NCBI GenBank assembly: GCA_035504175.1
Contig: DATJSJ010000139.1
Span: 1-58,033 of the forward strand
From: DATJSJ01 sp035504175
Lineage (GTDB): Bacteria > Pseudomonadota > Alphaproteobacteria > Acetobacterales > Acetobacteraceae
Direction: 5' to 3'
Length of the DNA stretch: 58,033 nt
Shown here: positions 48,836 through 57,395 of the stretch, in pieces
Layout of the letters: every line of letters begins with the position of its first letter
Position numbering within the stretch: position 1 is the stretch's first letter
The notes under the pieces: generated by a model
Databases searched by the model: none
Told to the model about the DNA's origin: nothing
What the model saw: only the letters and a program-made list of their open reading frames with translations
Translations under genes and position numbers: made by a program

Positions 48836-50378
48836 CAGCGTCCAGCAGCGGTATTCCGGTCATCTCCGCGGGTTGCGGCAGGCGGATCAGCCCCAGCAGC
48901 GTCGGCGCGATGTCGGCGAGCCGCCCGTCATGCAGCCTGGCGCCCGCCGGTGCGCCCTTCAGCACCACCGGCACCTTGTTGGTGGTGTGTGCGGTGTGCG
49001 GCCCGCCGGTCACCGGGTCGCGCATCAGCTCGCAATTGCCATGATCGGCGGTGAACAGCAGCGCGCCACCCTCCGCCTCGATCGCCTCCGCGATGCGACC
49101 GAGGCCGGCATCCACCGTCTCCACGGCGCGGATCGCGGCCGGCAGGCTGCCGGTATGCCCGACCATGTCGGGATTGGCGTAGTTCAGCACGATCAGATCG
49201 TATTTCCGGGAGCGTATTGCCTCGACCGCACGATCGGTCAGCTCGGGCGCTGACATCTCCGGCTGCAAGTCGTAGGTCGCGACTTTGGGCGAGGGCACGA
49301 GAATGCGATCCTCGCCGGTATATGCGCGCTCCTCGCCGCCGTTCAGGAAATACGTGACGTGCGGATACTTTTCCGTCTCCGCCATGCGCAGTTGCCTGCG
49401 ACCGGCATCCGCCACCACCTCGCCCAGAATGTGCGTCAATGGCACCGGCGGGAACAGCGCGCCCATGCGACCCGCAAGTGCCTCACTGTACTGCGTCAAG
49501 CCGGCGGCCGCGACGAAATGGATCGCGCGCGGGCGAGGGAAGCCCTCGAAGTCGGGGTCGAGGAGTGCCGTCAGAATCTGCCGCACCCGGTCGGCGCGGA
49601 AGTTGAAGCAGAGCAGCGCATCGCCGTCCTGCATGCCGCGATACTCGCCGACCACGGCGGGAATGACGAACTCGTCGGTCACGTCATGTGCATATGCATC
49701 GGCGATGACCGCACCCGGATCCGCGAACCGCGGACCCTCCGCCAGCGCCATCACGTTGTACGCCTTCGCCACTCGCTCCCAGCGCTTATCGCGGTCCATG
49801 GCGTAGTAGCGGCCACCGACCGTGACGATCGGCACGTCGTCGGGCAGCGCGCCGCGCAGCGCATCGACATAGCCGGCCGCAGCGCGCGGCGGCGTGTCGC
49901 GCCCGTCGGTGAAAGCGTGCATCGCGGTCTTCACGCCGGCCTGCGTCAGGATGCGCGCGAGCGCCGCTGCGTGATCCTGATGCGAATGCACCCCGCCCGG
50001 CGACACCAGGCCGAACAGATGACAGGTGCCGCCGGTCCGCCGCACTGCCGCGATCAGCTCGGTCAGTGCCGGCGCGCGCGCGATGCTGCCATCCTCGACT
50101 GCCTGCCCTATCCGCGCCAGCTCCTGCATCACCACGCGACCGGCGCCGATATTCAGGTGGCCGACCTCGGAATTGCCCATCTGCCCGGGGGGCAGACCGA
50201 CATCGAGCCCCGATGTGCGGAGGAACGCATGCGGGCAGTCCTGCCACAGTCGGTCGAAATTCGGGGTATGGGCCTGGAGCACGGCATTGTCGGCCCGCTC
50301 CTCGCGCCAGCCCCAGCCGTCCAGGATCACCAGCATGACTGGGCGGGGAACGTGGACGGACGATGGGCGGTCGGGCAT
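48813..50378 (-). CDS. gpmI: 2,3-bisphosphoglycerate-independent phosphoglycerate mutase
   Basis: Mn2+-dependent glycolytic enzyme interconverting 3- and 2-phosphoglycerate. The 521-residue protein has the metal ligand Asp in VMLVILDGWGWREE, nucleophile Ser in GQMGNSEVGHLNIGAGR, AFTDGRDTPPRAA, FNFRADRVRQI and the C-terminal FTADHGNCELM and HTAHTTNKVP metal-ligand blocks. Full length. Upstream ATGs are possible; GGGAGG 6 nt before the ATG at 50378 decides the start. It is followed by envC and ctpA, the normal order in Alphaproteobacteria. Its 5' flank is divergent from a VOC gene. Confidence 0.97.
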   Translation of the reverse strand: MPDRPSSVHVPRPVMLVILDGWGWREERADNAVLQAHTPNFDRLWQDCPHAFLRTSGLDVGLPPGQMGNSEVGHLNIGAGRVVMQELARIGQAVEDGSIARAPALTELIAAVRRTGGTCHLFGLVSPGGVHSHQDHAAALARILTQAGVKTAMHAFTDGRDTPPRAAAGYVDALRGALPDDVPIVTVGGRYYAMDRDKRWERVAKAYNVMALAEGPRFADPGAVIADAYAHDVTDEFVIPAVVGEYRGMQDGDALLCFNFRADRVRQILTALLDPDFEGFPRPRAIHFVAAAGLTQYSEALAGRMGALFPPVPLTHILGEVVADAGRRQLRMAETEKYPHVTYFLNGGEERAYTGEDRILVPSPKVATYDLQPEMSAPELTDRAVEAIRSRKYDLIVLNYANPDMVGHTGSLPAAIRAVETVDAGLGRIAEAIEAEGGALLFTADHGNCELMRDPVTGGPHTAHTTNKVPVVLKGAPAGARLHDGRLADIAPTLLGLIRLPQPAEMTGIPLLDADAERPAG

Positions 50379-50588
50379 GGCGCGCCTCCCAGGGTGGGAC
50401 ACCCATCCCTACCGGACGCGTGCGCGCCGGGGCAACTGCCATCCGGCTCTACCGTTCCACCTGTGCTTGGCGCTTCGGCCGGGACAAGTGGCGATGGCAT
50501 CGAGCAGGATCAGCACAGGTTGGCGTGCGACCGCCTGCTCTCCGGCGCAAGCAACCCGTGCCGGTGCCGGACGGTCCGGCTTGCGCCC

Positions 50589-50606
50589 GTCCGGACTTGT
50601 CCGGAC
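50589..50606. promoter_or_regulatory. Tandem palindromes GTCCGGAC-TT-GTCCGGAC upstream of the VOC gene
   Basis: Two copies of the 8-bp palindrome GTCCGGAC separated by TT form both a direct and an inverted repeat, with a partial third copy (GGTCCGG) about 15 bp before. They lie 68 bp upstream of the VOC start within the 295-bp divergent region, a good place for an operator. Confidence 0.45.
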
Positions 50607-50673
50607 CGACGATCGCGCCGCAGCAGTATTTCCACAGGTACAAGGCAGCACATCGCGGCAAAAGGGAGGGGTC

Positions 50674-51102
50674 ATGGAAAAGCTCGGAGACATCAGTGTC
50701 CTGTTTATCGCGGGCTTCGGTCCGATCGTTCCTGATGCGGAGGCGAGCCGCAGGCTCTACGGCCAGGTACTCGGCATCACCTTTACCGAGGAGACCGGTG
50801 GGTATCGTCACACGGAGGGCCTGAAGGGCGCCCAAACCTTTGCCCTCTGGCCCCTCTCGCACGCCGCGCAGTCCTGTTTTGGCAAGGAGATCTGGCCGGA
50901 TGACGTTCCAGTTCCTCAGGCCTGGCTCGAATTTGATGTCGCCAGCGTCGAGAGCGCGACAGCGCAGCTTGAGGCGCAAGGATATCGAATACTCGTCAAG
51001 AGCAGGAAGGAACCGTGGGGCCAGACGGTCAGCCGCTTCCTCAGTCCCGAAGGACTTTTGATCGGGGTTACGTATACGCCTGCGATGCGTGGAGAGAAAT
51101 AG
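50674..51102 (+). CDS. VOC (glyoxalase/bleomycin-resistance) family protein
   Basis: A 142-residue single-domain vicinal-oxygen-chelate protein made of two beta-alpha-beta-beta-beta units: IVPDAEASRRLYGQVLGITFTEE is the first and WLEFDVASVESATAQLEAQGYRILVK with FLSPEGLLIGVTYTP the second. Metal ligands are not obvious, so it may be a binding protein. GGGAGGG lies 4-5 nt before the ATG. It is isolated on the plus strand inside the otherwise minus-strand proA...rppH block, and its DNA is visibly less GC-rich than its neighbours, suggesting a later insertion. Confidence 0.82.
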   Translation: MEKLGDISVLFIAGFGPIVPDAEASRRLYGQVLGITFTEETGGYRHTEGLKGAQTFALWPLSHAAQSCFGKEIWPDDVPVPQAWLEFDVASVESATAQLEAQGYRILVKSRKEPWGQTVSRFLSPEGLLIGVTYTPAMRGEK

Positions 51103-51208
51103 CGCCAAGTATTCTGAGTGAGCTGGCTCCTTCGCGCATTGATGCGATGCGGTTGCTCGTGCGCCCTGGAGCTGGCTCGTGCCGCGCCGCGCGCTGGGTT
51201 GCCATGGT

Positions 51209-51670
51209 CTATGTACTTGGCCGCCCCGCGCGGTGGTAAGGATGCCCCGTCACGATCGACTGCGCCCGGAATAGCTGCTCCGCCAGCATCACTCGCACCA
51301 GCAGATGCGGCCACGTCAACGGGCCCAGCGACAGAATGTGATCGGTACGCCCGAGCACCGTGGCATCCAGTCCCTCCGCCCCGCCGATCAGGAAGCAGAG
51401 CGGCCGGCCCGCCGCGAGCCAGCGCTCCAGCAATCGCGCCAGCCCGGCACTGTCCGGCGCTGCCCCGCCAAGGTCGAGCGCAACCGCCAGCGCATTGGCC
51501 GGCAGGGCCGCCAGCAACGCCTCAGCCTCGCGACGGCGCGCCGTCGTCGGATCGCCGGATGCCTCGGCGATCTCGGTGACTGCAAGCGGCGGGCGGAGGC
51601 GGGCGTTGTAGCGGGCGAACAACGTCGCTTCGGGGCCGGGGCGCAGGCGCCCGACCGCGATCAGGCGCAT
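51209..51670 (-). CDS. rlmH: 23S rRNA pseudouridine(1915)-N3-methyltransferase RlmH
   Basis: SPOUT-class methyltransferase that methylates pseudouridine 1915 of 23S rRNA. The 153-residue protein starts MRLIAVGRLRPGPEATLFARY and ends with HLLVRVMLAEQLFRAQSI and GHPYHR, the RlmH C-terminal trefoil knot; FLIGGAEGLD is the AdoMet loop. A further-upstream ATG exists, but the residues before MRLIAVG are not conserved, so I start at 51670. It follows rsfS as in most Alphaproteobacteria. Confidence 0.95.
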   Translation of the reverse strand: MRLIAVGRLRPGPEATLFARYNARLRPPLAVTEIAEASGDPTTARRREAEALLAALPANALAVALDLGGAAPDSAGLARLLERWLAAGRPLCFLIGGAEGLDATVLGRTDHILSLGPLTWPHLLVRVMLAEQLFRAQSIVTGHPYHRAGRPST

Positions 51671-51760
51671 CGGGGGGTGTCCGAGAGACGCAGGCCCCCC
51701 GCCACTGGCCGGGGCTGTCGTACAAAGCACGCCTTCGCGTGACGGCCCCAGAGCCGCATC

Positions 51761-52321
51761 TCAGGCGCCGGCCAGTTGTTCGTCCAGCTCCGGGCCCCAC
51801 ATCTTTTCAAGTGCGTACAAGGCACGGGCGTCCGGCTTGAACAGATGCACAACGATGTCCCCGGCATCGATCAACACCCAGTCCGACCCGCCCGCTCCCT
51901 CGATCTGCACGCGGCGGATTCCGGCTTCGCGCAGCTTCTCCTCGAGGTGCGTCGCCATCGCGGTGATCTGACGATCCGCGAGACCCGTCGCAACGATCAT
52001 GCGATCCGTGAATGCGGCGCGGCCGGCAAGATCTAGCGACACGATTGCTTCCGCCTTGTCGTCTTCCAGGCTGCCGACGATCAGATCTTGCAGCCGGTCG
52101 AGCGACGAAAGCTCCGGCCCACACCGGCGCAGCACCGCGTCCGCCGGAAGCACGCCGGAACGCGGCCCGGCGGCGGCCGCCTTCTTGCGCGGTGTGCCGG
52201 CGGTCTTTGCCACTTCCGCCAGCGCGGCCGACGGGTGACGCGGCGCGACACGCCGCCGCGCCGGGGCCGCATGCGGGTCGTGACTATCCGGGGGCTTCCT
52301 GGCGATGACATCCTCCCTCAT
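51761..52321 (-). CDS. rsfS: Ribosomal silencing factor RsfS (Iojap family)
   Basis: Binds ribosomal protein uL14 and blocks subunit joining in starvation. The RsfS domain is the C-terminal 115 residues (LQDLIVGSLEDDKAEAIVSLDL; MIVATGLADRQITAMATHLEEKLREAG; GGSDWVLIDAGDIVVHLFKPDAR; YALEKMWG). In front of it is a basic, low-complexity extension of about 70 residues, longer than usual. I start at the ATG at 52321, the first before the NadD frame; no Shine-Dalgarno is clear, and a start closer to the domain is possible. The larger open frame upstream overlaps nadD and is a shadow. Confidence 0.9.
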   Translation of the reverse strand: MREDVIARKPPDSHDPHAAPARRRVAPRHPSAALAEVAKTAGTPRKKAAAAGPRSGVLPADAVLRRCGPELSSLDRLQDLIVGSLEDDKAEAIVSLDLAGRAAFTDRMIVATGLADRQITAMATHLEEKLREAGIRRVQIEGAGGSDWVLIDAGDIVVHLFKPDARALYALEKMWGPELDEQLAGA

Positions 52322-52391
52322 CAAAGCGCGCGGAGTCGAATTCTGCGGGATCGGCAGCTCGCGAACAAACAACTTCCGCGCCCGGCGGCCG

Positions 52392-53006
52392 TCACGCTCG
52401 ACGGCGAGCCGCCCTGAGCGCAGTCGCCGAGCCCGGGTGCTGCGCGGCGCAAAGAAAGCTCCACGCCGGCGGACGCATTGCGGCAAGCACCGGTGCCTGC
52501 CGCGCGGCGTGGCGAGCGCGCCGCAACCGCTGCGCGGCCAGCCCCGCCAGTGCCGGGCGGTTATACCCGGGACGCGGCAGTACCGCGAACGGCATGGCGC
52601 GGGCGATCCGCCGCCAGCCACGCCAGCGCGGGAATTGCCGCAGATTGTCCGCTCCCATCAGCCAGACGAAGCGGGCGCGCGGAAAGCGCCTCCGCAGCAT
52701 CTGCAGTGTGTCGGCGGTGAAGCGGGTTCCGAGCTGACGTTCGATATCGGTCGCGATGATGCGCCGCCCGTCGGCGATCGCGCCGGCCGAGGCGAGCCGG
52801 TCAGTTGCCGCCGCCATGCCATCCTGTCCCTTCAAAGGATTGCCCGGCGAGACCAGCAGCCACACCTGGTCGAGACGCAGCCGGTGCAGCGCCACGAGCG
52901 CGATGTGGCGATGGCCCTCATGCGCCGGATTGAATGAGCCGCCGAGCAGGCCGATGCGCTGCCGCCGGTGGTCGCCGAACCGGGGCAGCGCCACGCGGCC
53001 GCGCAC
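52392..53006 (-). CDS. nadD: Nicotinate-nucleotide adenylyltransferase
   Basis: Adenylates nicotinate mononucleotide to deamido-NAD+, the substrate of the NadE encoded in this window. The 204-residue protein has the nucleotidyltransferase signature RIGLLGGSFNPAHEGHRHIA (HxGH), VWLLVSPGNPLKG, and FVWLMGADNLRQFPRW. No ATG lies between the proA stop and the domain; the GTG at 53006 (MRGRVALPRFG...) leaves a natural short N-terminus, whereas other GTGs would add a long Ala/Pro/Arg stretch. It follows proA by 152 bp and precedes rsfS by 70 bp, the usual order. Confidence 0.9.
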   Translation of the reverse strand: MRGRVALPRFGDHRRQRIGLLGGSFNPAHEGHRHIALVALHRLRLDQVWLLVSPGNPLKGQDGMAAATDRLASAGAIADGRRIIATDIERQLGTRFTADTLQMLRRRFPRARFVWLMGADNLRQFPRWRGWRRIARAMPFAVLPRPGYNRPALAGLAAQRLRRARHAARQAPVLAAMRPPAWSFLCAAQHPGSATALRAARRRA

Positions 53007-53158
53007 GATGCCCGCCGACGCAGTGGCCGGGGCACGCGCGGCGCGGCGCGCGCGAGCGGGCGGCGGTGCCGCAGGCGCTGTTCGCGCCGACCAGGGCGTC
53101 GTGCCTGGTAGGGCCGTCGGCGGCACCGCGCGCGGCGCCGTCGCCGGGACGCGCTGGC

Positions 53159-54421
53159 TCAGGGGCGCACCTGACCGCTGCCAGTGACGATGTAGCGGAA
53201 ACTGGTGAGCTGCTCTGGCCCGACCGGCCCGCGCGCATGGATGCGCCCGGTGGCAATGCCGATCTCGGCGCCGAAGCCGAACTCGCCGCCGTCGCAGAAC
53301 TGGGTCGAGGCGTTCCACAGCGCGACCGCGCTGTCGACGCCGCGCAGGAAGCGATCCGCCGTGTCGGCGTCCTCGGTAACGATGGCATCGGTGTGCTCGC
53401 TGCCGTGCCGGGCGATGTGCGCGAGTGCCGCGTCCACCCCGTCCACGACGGCGACCGACAATACGGCATCGAGCCATTCGGTATCGAAATCACCCTCGGT
53501 CGCTGCCGACAGGTCAGGGATGATCGTACGGGCGCGGGAATCGGCACGGAAATCGCAGCCGGCTTCACGCAGATCCGCGATCAGTGCCGGCAGCAGCGCT
53601 GGGGCGATCGCGGCGTCGATCAGCAGCGTCTCGGTCGCACCGCAAATCCCGGTGCGCCGCAGCTTCGCGTTCACCACCACGCGCCGCGCCATGTCAGGAT
53701 CGGCCGCTTCGTGAACATAAGTGTGGCAGAGCCCTTCCGCGTGGGCGAGCACCGGCACGCGCGCCTCGCGCTGCACGCGCTCGACCAGCGAGCGGCCGCC
53801 GCGCGGGATGATCAGGTCGATCTGGCCGGCGGCCGCGAGCATGGCGGCGACGAAGCCGCGATCGGTGCTCGGCACCACCTGGATCGCCGCCTCGGGCAGC
53901 CCCGCCGCGCGCAGCCCTTCCACCATCGCCGCATGGATCGCGCCGGCGCTGCGGAAACTGTCGGAGCCGCCGCGCAGGATTACCGCGTTGCCGGATTTCA
54001 GGCACAGCCCGCCGGCATCGGCGCCGACATTCGGACGGCTCTCGTAGATCATGCCGATCACGCCGATCGGGGTCGCGATGCGACGGATGCGCAGCCCGTT
54101 CGGCCGCGTCCACTCAGCGAGCGTGCGGGCCAGCGGATCGGGCAGGCCGGCGACGTCCTCGAGCCCCTGTGCCATCGCGGCGATCCGTGCCGGCGTCAGG
54201 GTCAGGCGGTCGCGGAACGCCGGCGAGACCTCGGCCGCGGCGAGGTCGGCGGCGTTGGCAGCGAGGATCGCCTCCGTGCTGCCGCGCAGCGCCGCCGCCG
54301 CCGCGTGCAGCGCGGCGTTGCGGGCCGCGTCGGACGCGCGGGCGAGGATGCGGGCGGCGGCGCGCGCCTCCCCGGCCAGCGCCTGCACCGACGTCGCGTG
54401 GGGGTTCGTTTCCATATCCAT
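53159..54421 (-). CDS. proA: Glutamate-5-semialdehyde dehydrogenase
   Basis: Second enzyme of proline synthesis: reduces gamma-glutamyl phosphate to glutamate-5-semialdehyde with NADPH. The 420-residue protein has IGVIGMIYESRPNVGADAGG, ILRGGSDSFRSAGAIH, LIIPRGGRSLVERVQ, the catalytic Cys in NAKLRRTGICGATETLL and GGEFGFGAEIGIATGRIHARG, all ProA hallmarks. The frame is open upstream into the ICMT gene, but homology starts at MDMETNPHATS; no Shine-Dalgarno is clear. proB is not in the window. It heads the nadD-rsfS-rlmH group. Confidence 0.96.
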   Translation of the reverse strand: MDMETNPHATSVQALAGEARAAARILARASDAARNAALHAAAAALRGSTEAILAANAADLAAAEVSPAFRDRLTLTPARIAAMAQGLEDVAGLPDPLARTLAEWTRPNGLRIRRIATPIGVIGMIYESRPNVGADAGGLCLKSGNAVILRGGSDSFRSAGAIHAAMVEGLRAAGLPEAAIQVVPSTDRGFVAAMLAAAGQIDLIIPRGGRSLVERVQREARVPVLAHAEGLCHTYVHEAADPDMARRVVVNAKLRRTGICGATETLLIDAAIAPALLPALIADLREAGCDFRADSRARTIIPDLSAATEGDFDTEWLDAVLSVAVVDGVDAALAHIARHGSEHTDAIVTEDADTADRFLRGVDSAVALWNASTQFCDGGEFGFGAEIGIATGRIHARGPVGPEQLTSFRYIVTGSGQVRP

Positions 54422-54480
54422 GCGGCCGATAGTGGCGCCGCTGCGGCCAACCCGCCAGGGGTTGCGCGACAACCCAGCCG

Positions 54481-55140
54481 CTACCAGACGCCGGGGATCA
54501 GCCGCGCCGTGCGCGCGCAATAGGCCTCGTATTCCGCGCCGAACCGGCTCCGCAGCAGCCGCTCCTCGGCGCGGATGCGGGCCGCGATCGGCCAGACGGT
54601 CAGTGCGGCGAGGAGCACACCGGCCAAGGCGCGGAAGGCCAGCCCCCAGCCGAGCGAGAGGGTCAGCAAGCCGAGATAGCTCGGATGGCGGATCACCCCG
54701 TAGATCCCGGTGGTGACCAGGGTGTGGCCCGGCTGGATCGCCACCAGCCCGCTGAACCGCCGGCCGAGGATGAACACCGGCCAGAGGCGCAGCACGCCGC
54801 CGGCCGCATAGATCGCGACGCCGATCCAGCGCAGCGTCTCCCCGTCCAGCACCAAGATCCCGTGCCGGTCGGTCCAGGCCGGCAGCCAGGCGCCGATCAG
54901 GCCGAGCACCGCGATCGCGGTGATCACCCAGCGATTGCCGCGATCCTCCTGCTCGCCGCGGCTCAGATTGCCCTCGCTCGCCATCGCGACGCCCGCGAGG
55001 GCCAGGGTGATCAGGACGACGGCGAGACGGGCCGGGTTGGCGAGAAAGGGCCCGATCCCGCCCCAACCGATCGCCGCCACCCCGAGCCAGGCGAGGGTGG
55101 AGACCCAGATCATTGCGACGAGCCTGGGCTTCGGCGTCAT
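54481..55140 (-). CDS. Isoprenylcysteine carboxyl methyltransferase (ICMT) family membrane protein
   Basis: A 219-residue protein with four or five hydrophobic segments and the ICMT/PEMT signature near the C-terminus: TTGIYGVIRHPSYLGLLTLSLG followed by RIRAEERLLRSRFGAEYEAYC, where the Glu and Arg bind AdoMet. Bacterial members methylate lipids or small molecules, not prenylated proteins; the substrate is unknown. GGGAGG 6 nt upstream of the ATG at 55140 settles the start. It is divergent from lutB and 59 bp upstream of proA on the same strand. Confidence 0.85.
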   Translation of the reverse strand: MTPKPRLVAMIWVSTLAWLGVAAIGWGGIGPFLANPARLAVVLITLALAGVAMASEGNLSRGEQEDRGNRWVITAIAVLGLIGAWLPAWTDRHGILVLDGETLRWIGVAIYAAGGVLRLWPVFILGRRFSGLVAIQPGHTLVTTGIYGVIRHPSYLGLLTLSLGWGLAFRALAGVLLAALTVWPIAARIRAEERLLRSRFGAEYEAYCARTARLIPGVW

Positions 55141-55217
55141 GCCTGCCTCCCGCTTCCGGGCCGGGCGGGCGGAGGCTGCGCCCTGACCTTGCCGCCGCTT
55201 GCTGCTACAAGCGCCGC

Positions 55218-56645
55218 ATGCTCGCAACCTCGCCCGCCTTCAAGGAAAACGCGCACCATGCCCTGGCCGATGCCGGGCTGCAGAAGGCGCTTACCCGGAC
55301 CCGACCGACGCACCCGGCCCGCAGGGCCGCCGCCATGGCGGCGCTGCCCGAGTTCGAACGGCTCCGCGACATCGGACGCGACATCAAGAACCACGCGCTC
55401 GCGCATCTCGATTTCTACCTCGAGACCTTCGCCGACAACGTCGCGCGCGCCGGCGGCGAGGTGCATTGGTGTCCGACCGCCGACGATGCCCGTGCTGCCG
55501 TGCTCGCGATCTGCCGCCGGGTCGGCGCGCGGACCGTGACCAAGGGCAAGTCGATGATCAGCGAGGAGCTCGGGATCAACGATCACCTGGAGAAGAATGG
55601 GATCGCGCCGTTCGAGACCGATCTCGGCGAATACATCCTGCAGCTTCGCCACGAGCCGCCGAGCCACATCATCGGCCCGGCCTTCCATCTGAACCGCGAG
55701 GATTGGGAGGAGAGCTTCCGCCGCTCGCATACCGAGCTGCCACCCGATCGCGTGTTCCATGAGCGTCGCGACATCTTGAACGAGGCGCGCGCCCGGCTGC
55801 GCGATCGCTTTCTCGCCGCCGATGTGGGCATCACCGGCGCCAATTTCCTGATCGCCGAGACCGGCAGCAGCGTCATCGTCACCAACGAGGGCAACGGCGA
55901 TCTGACGCAGACGCTGCCGCGCGTGCACATCGTGCTCGCCTCGATCGAGAAGGTGGTGCCGACGCTGGAGGACGCGACCAGCCTGCTGCGGCTGCTGGCG
56001 CGCTCGGCGACGGGGCAGGATTTCTCCGTCTACACCACCTTTTCCACCGGCGCGCGGCGCACCGACGACCCGGACGGGCCGGCGGAATACCACGTCATCC
56101 TGGTGGACAATGGCCGCTCGGCGATGCTGGGCACCGAGTTCCAGGACATGCTGCGATGCATCCGCTGCGCCGCCTGCATGAACCATTGTCCCGTGTACCA
56201 GACGATCGGCGGGCATGCATATGGCTGGGTCTATCCTGGCCCGATGGGCAGCGTGCTGACGCCGGCGCTGATCGGCGTCGACCGTGCGGGCAACCTGCCC
56301 AATGCGTCGACCTTCTGCGGCAAATGCGAGAGCGTCTGCCCGGTGAAGATCCCGCTGCCCGGCATGATGCGGCACTGGCGCGAGCGTGAGTTCGAGCGTC
56401 ATCTGAGTCCGGGCGGGATACGCCGGTATCTGGGTCTCTGGGCCTGGTTCGCGCGCCGGCCGCAGGCCTATCGCCTGGTGACGCGGATCGGCGCGGCGGC
56501 GCTGGGCTTGCTCGGGCGGCGGCGTGGCCGGTTCGGCGGACTGCCTTTCGCCCGGTCGTGGACGGAGGGGCGGGATTTGCCCGCGCCCGAGGGTGAGACC
56601 TTCTTCGCCCGCTACGCGCGGGCGCAGCGCGCCGGCCGGATCTGA
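55218..56645 (+). CDS. lutB: Lactate utilisation protein LutB (iron-sulfur)
   Basis: A 475-residue iron-sulfur protein of the LutABC L-lactate dehydrogenase complex. The N-terminal LUD domain (about 60-290, with VTKGKSMISEELGINDHLE and GITGANFLIAETGS) is followed by two [4Fe-4S] ferredoxin-type motifs, RCIRCAACMNHCPVYQ near 313 and FCGKCESVCPVKIPLPG near 363. The frame is open further upstream, but homology starts at MLATSPAFKENAHHA. lutC begins 2 nt after the stop. No lutA is present upstream, where an ICMT-family gene lies divergently. Confidence 0.95.
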   Translation: MLATSPAFKENAHHALADAGLQKALTRTRPTHPARRAAAMAALPEFERLRDIGRDIKNHALAHLDFYLETFADNVARAGGEVHWCPTADDARAAVLAICRRVGARTVTKGKSMISEELGINDHLEKNGIAPFETDLGEYILQLRHEPPSHIIGPAFHLNREDWEESFRRSHTELPPDRVFHERRDILNEARARLRDRFLAADVGITGANFLIAETGSSVIVTNEGNGDLTQTLPRVHIVLASIEKVVPTLEDATSLLRLLARSATGQDFSVYTTFSTGARRTDDPDGPAEYHVILVDNGRSAMLGTEFQDMLRCIRCAACMNHCPVYQTIGGHAYGWVYPGPMGSVLTPALIGVDRAGNLPNASTFCGKCESVCPVKIPLPGMMRHWREREFERHLSPGGIRRYLGLWAWFARRPQAYRLVTRIGAAALGLLGRRRGRFGGLPFARSWTEGRDLPAPEGETFFARYARAQRAGRI

Positions 56646-56647
56646 GC

Positions 56648-57394
56648 ATGTCGCGCGAGACGGTCCTGGCGTCGATCCGGCGCGGGCTGCGGCGTGGCAA
56701 GTTGCCCGAGGACGAGGCGGCGCTGCTGCGTCAGCGGCTCTCGGCGCATCCGCGGCACCTGATCCCGGCTCGCTCACGCTTGAAGCGACCAGAGCAGGTG
56801 GCGCTTTTCATCGATCGCGTGGAGCGGGAATTCGGCACGGTGGTACGGCTCGACGGTCTCGACGCGGTGCCGGACGCGGTCGCGGACTATCTCGCGGCGC
56901 AGAACATGCCAGGCGAGCTGGTCATCGCGCCGCATCCCGAGCTCGCCGCGATCCGCTGGGATCGCCGCCCGCTGCTGCAGCGGCGCGTCGGAGTGGCGGT
57001 GGCGACGGATGCGGCGACGCTGCAGCACGGGTTTGCCGGCATTGCCGAGACCGGCACGCTTATGTTGCCATCCGGGCCGGAGCGGCCGACGACGCTCAAC
57101 CTGCTGCCGGAGACCGCGCTGGTATTGCTGCGCGCGAGCCGCGTCGTCGGCGCCTATGAGGAGGCGTGGGATCTGCTGCGCGCCGAGCACCGCGATCCGG
57201 CGGGCGGATTCATGCCGCGCAACGTCATGCTGGTGACCGGGCCATCGCGTTCGGCCGATATCGAATCGGTGTTGGAGCTCGGGGCGCATGGGCCGCGGCG
57301 GCTGCACGTGCTGTTGATCGATGACGACCCGGCGGCACGAGCACCTGGCGAGGCCGCCTCGGCGGACGGCTCTTCGTCGGCGCCGGCCGGCTGA
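56648..57394 (+). CDS. lutC: Lactate utilisation protein LutC
   Basis: A 248-residue LUD-domain protein, third part of the LutABC system. The conserved region includes FAGIAETGTLMLPSGPERPTTLNLLPE and NVMLVTGPSRSADIESVLELGAHGPRRLHVLLID, typical of LutC/YkgG. The N-terminal 40 residues are a helical extension common in the family and the C-terminus is an Ala/Ser-rich tail. It begins 2 nt after lutB and is followed at once by the Smr gene, whose GTG lies right after its stop, so all three are co-transcribed. Confidence 0.94.
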   Translation: MSRETVLASIRRGLRRGKLPEDEAALLRQRLSAHPRHLIPARSRLKRPEQVALFIDRVEREFGTVVRLDGLDAVPDAVADYLAAQNMPGELVIAPHPELAAIRWDRRPLLQRRVGVAVATDAATLQHGFAGIAETGTLMLPSGPERPTTLNLLPETALVLLRASRVVGAYEEAWDLLRAEHRDPAGGFMPRNVMLVTGPSRSADIESVLELGAHGPRRLHVLLIDDDPAARAPGEAASADGSSSAPAG

Positions 57395-57395
57395 T

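Noticed and set aside
52322..52621. N-terminal extension of rsfS by 100 codons
   Set aside because: That stretch codes for the conserved end of NadD in another frame, and the extension itself has no RsfS features.
54422..55066. Fusion of proA with an upstream open frame
   Set aside because: The upstream part is a shifted-frame shadow of the ICMT-family gene; ProA features start at 54421.
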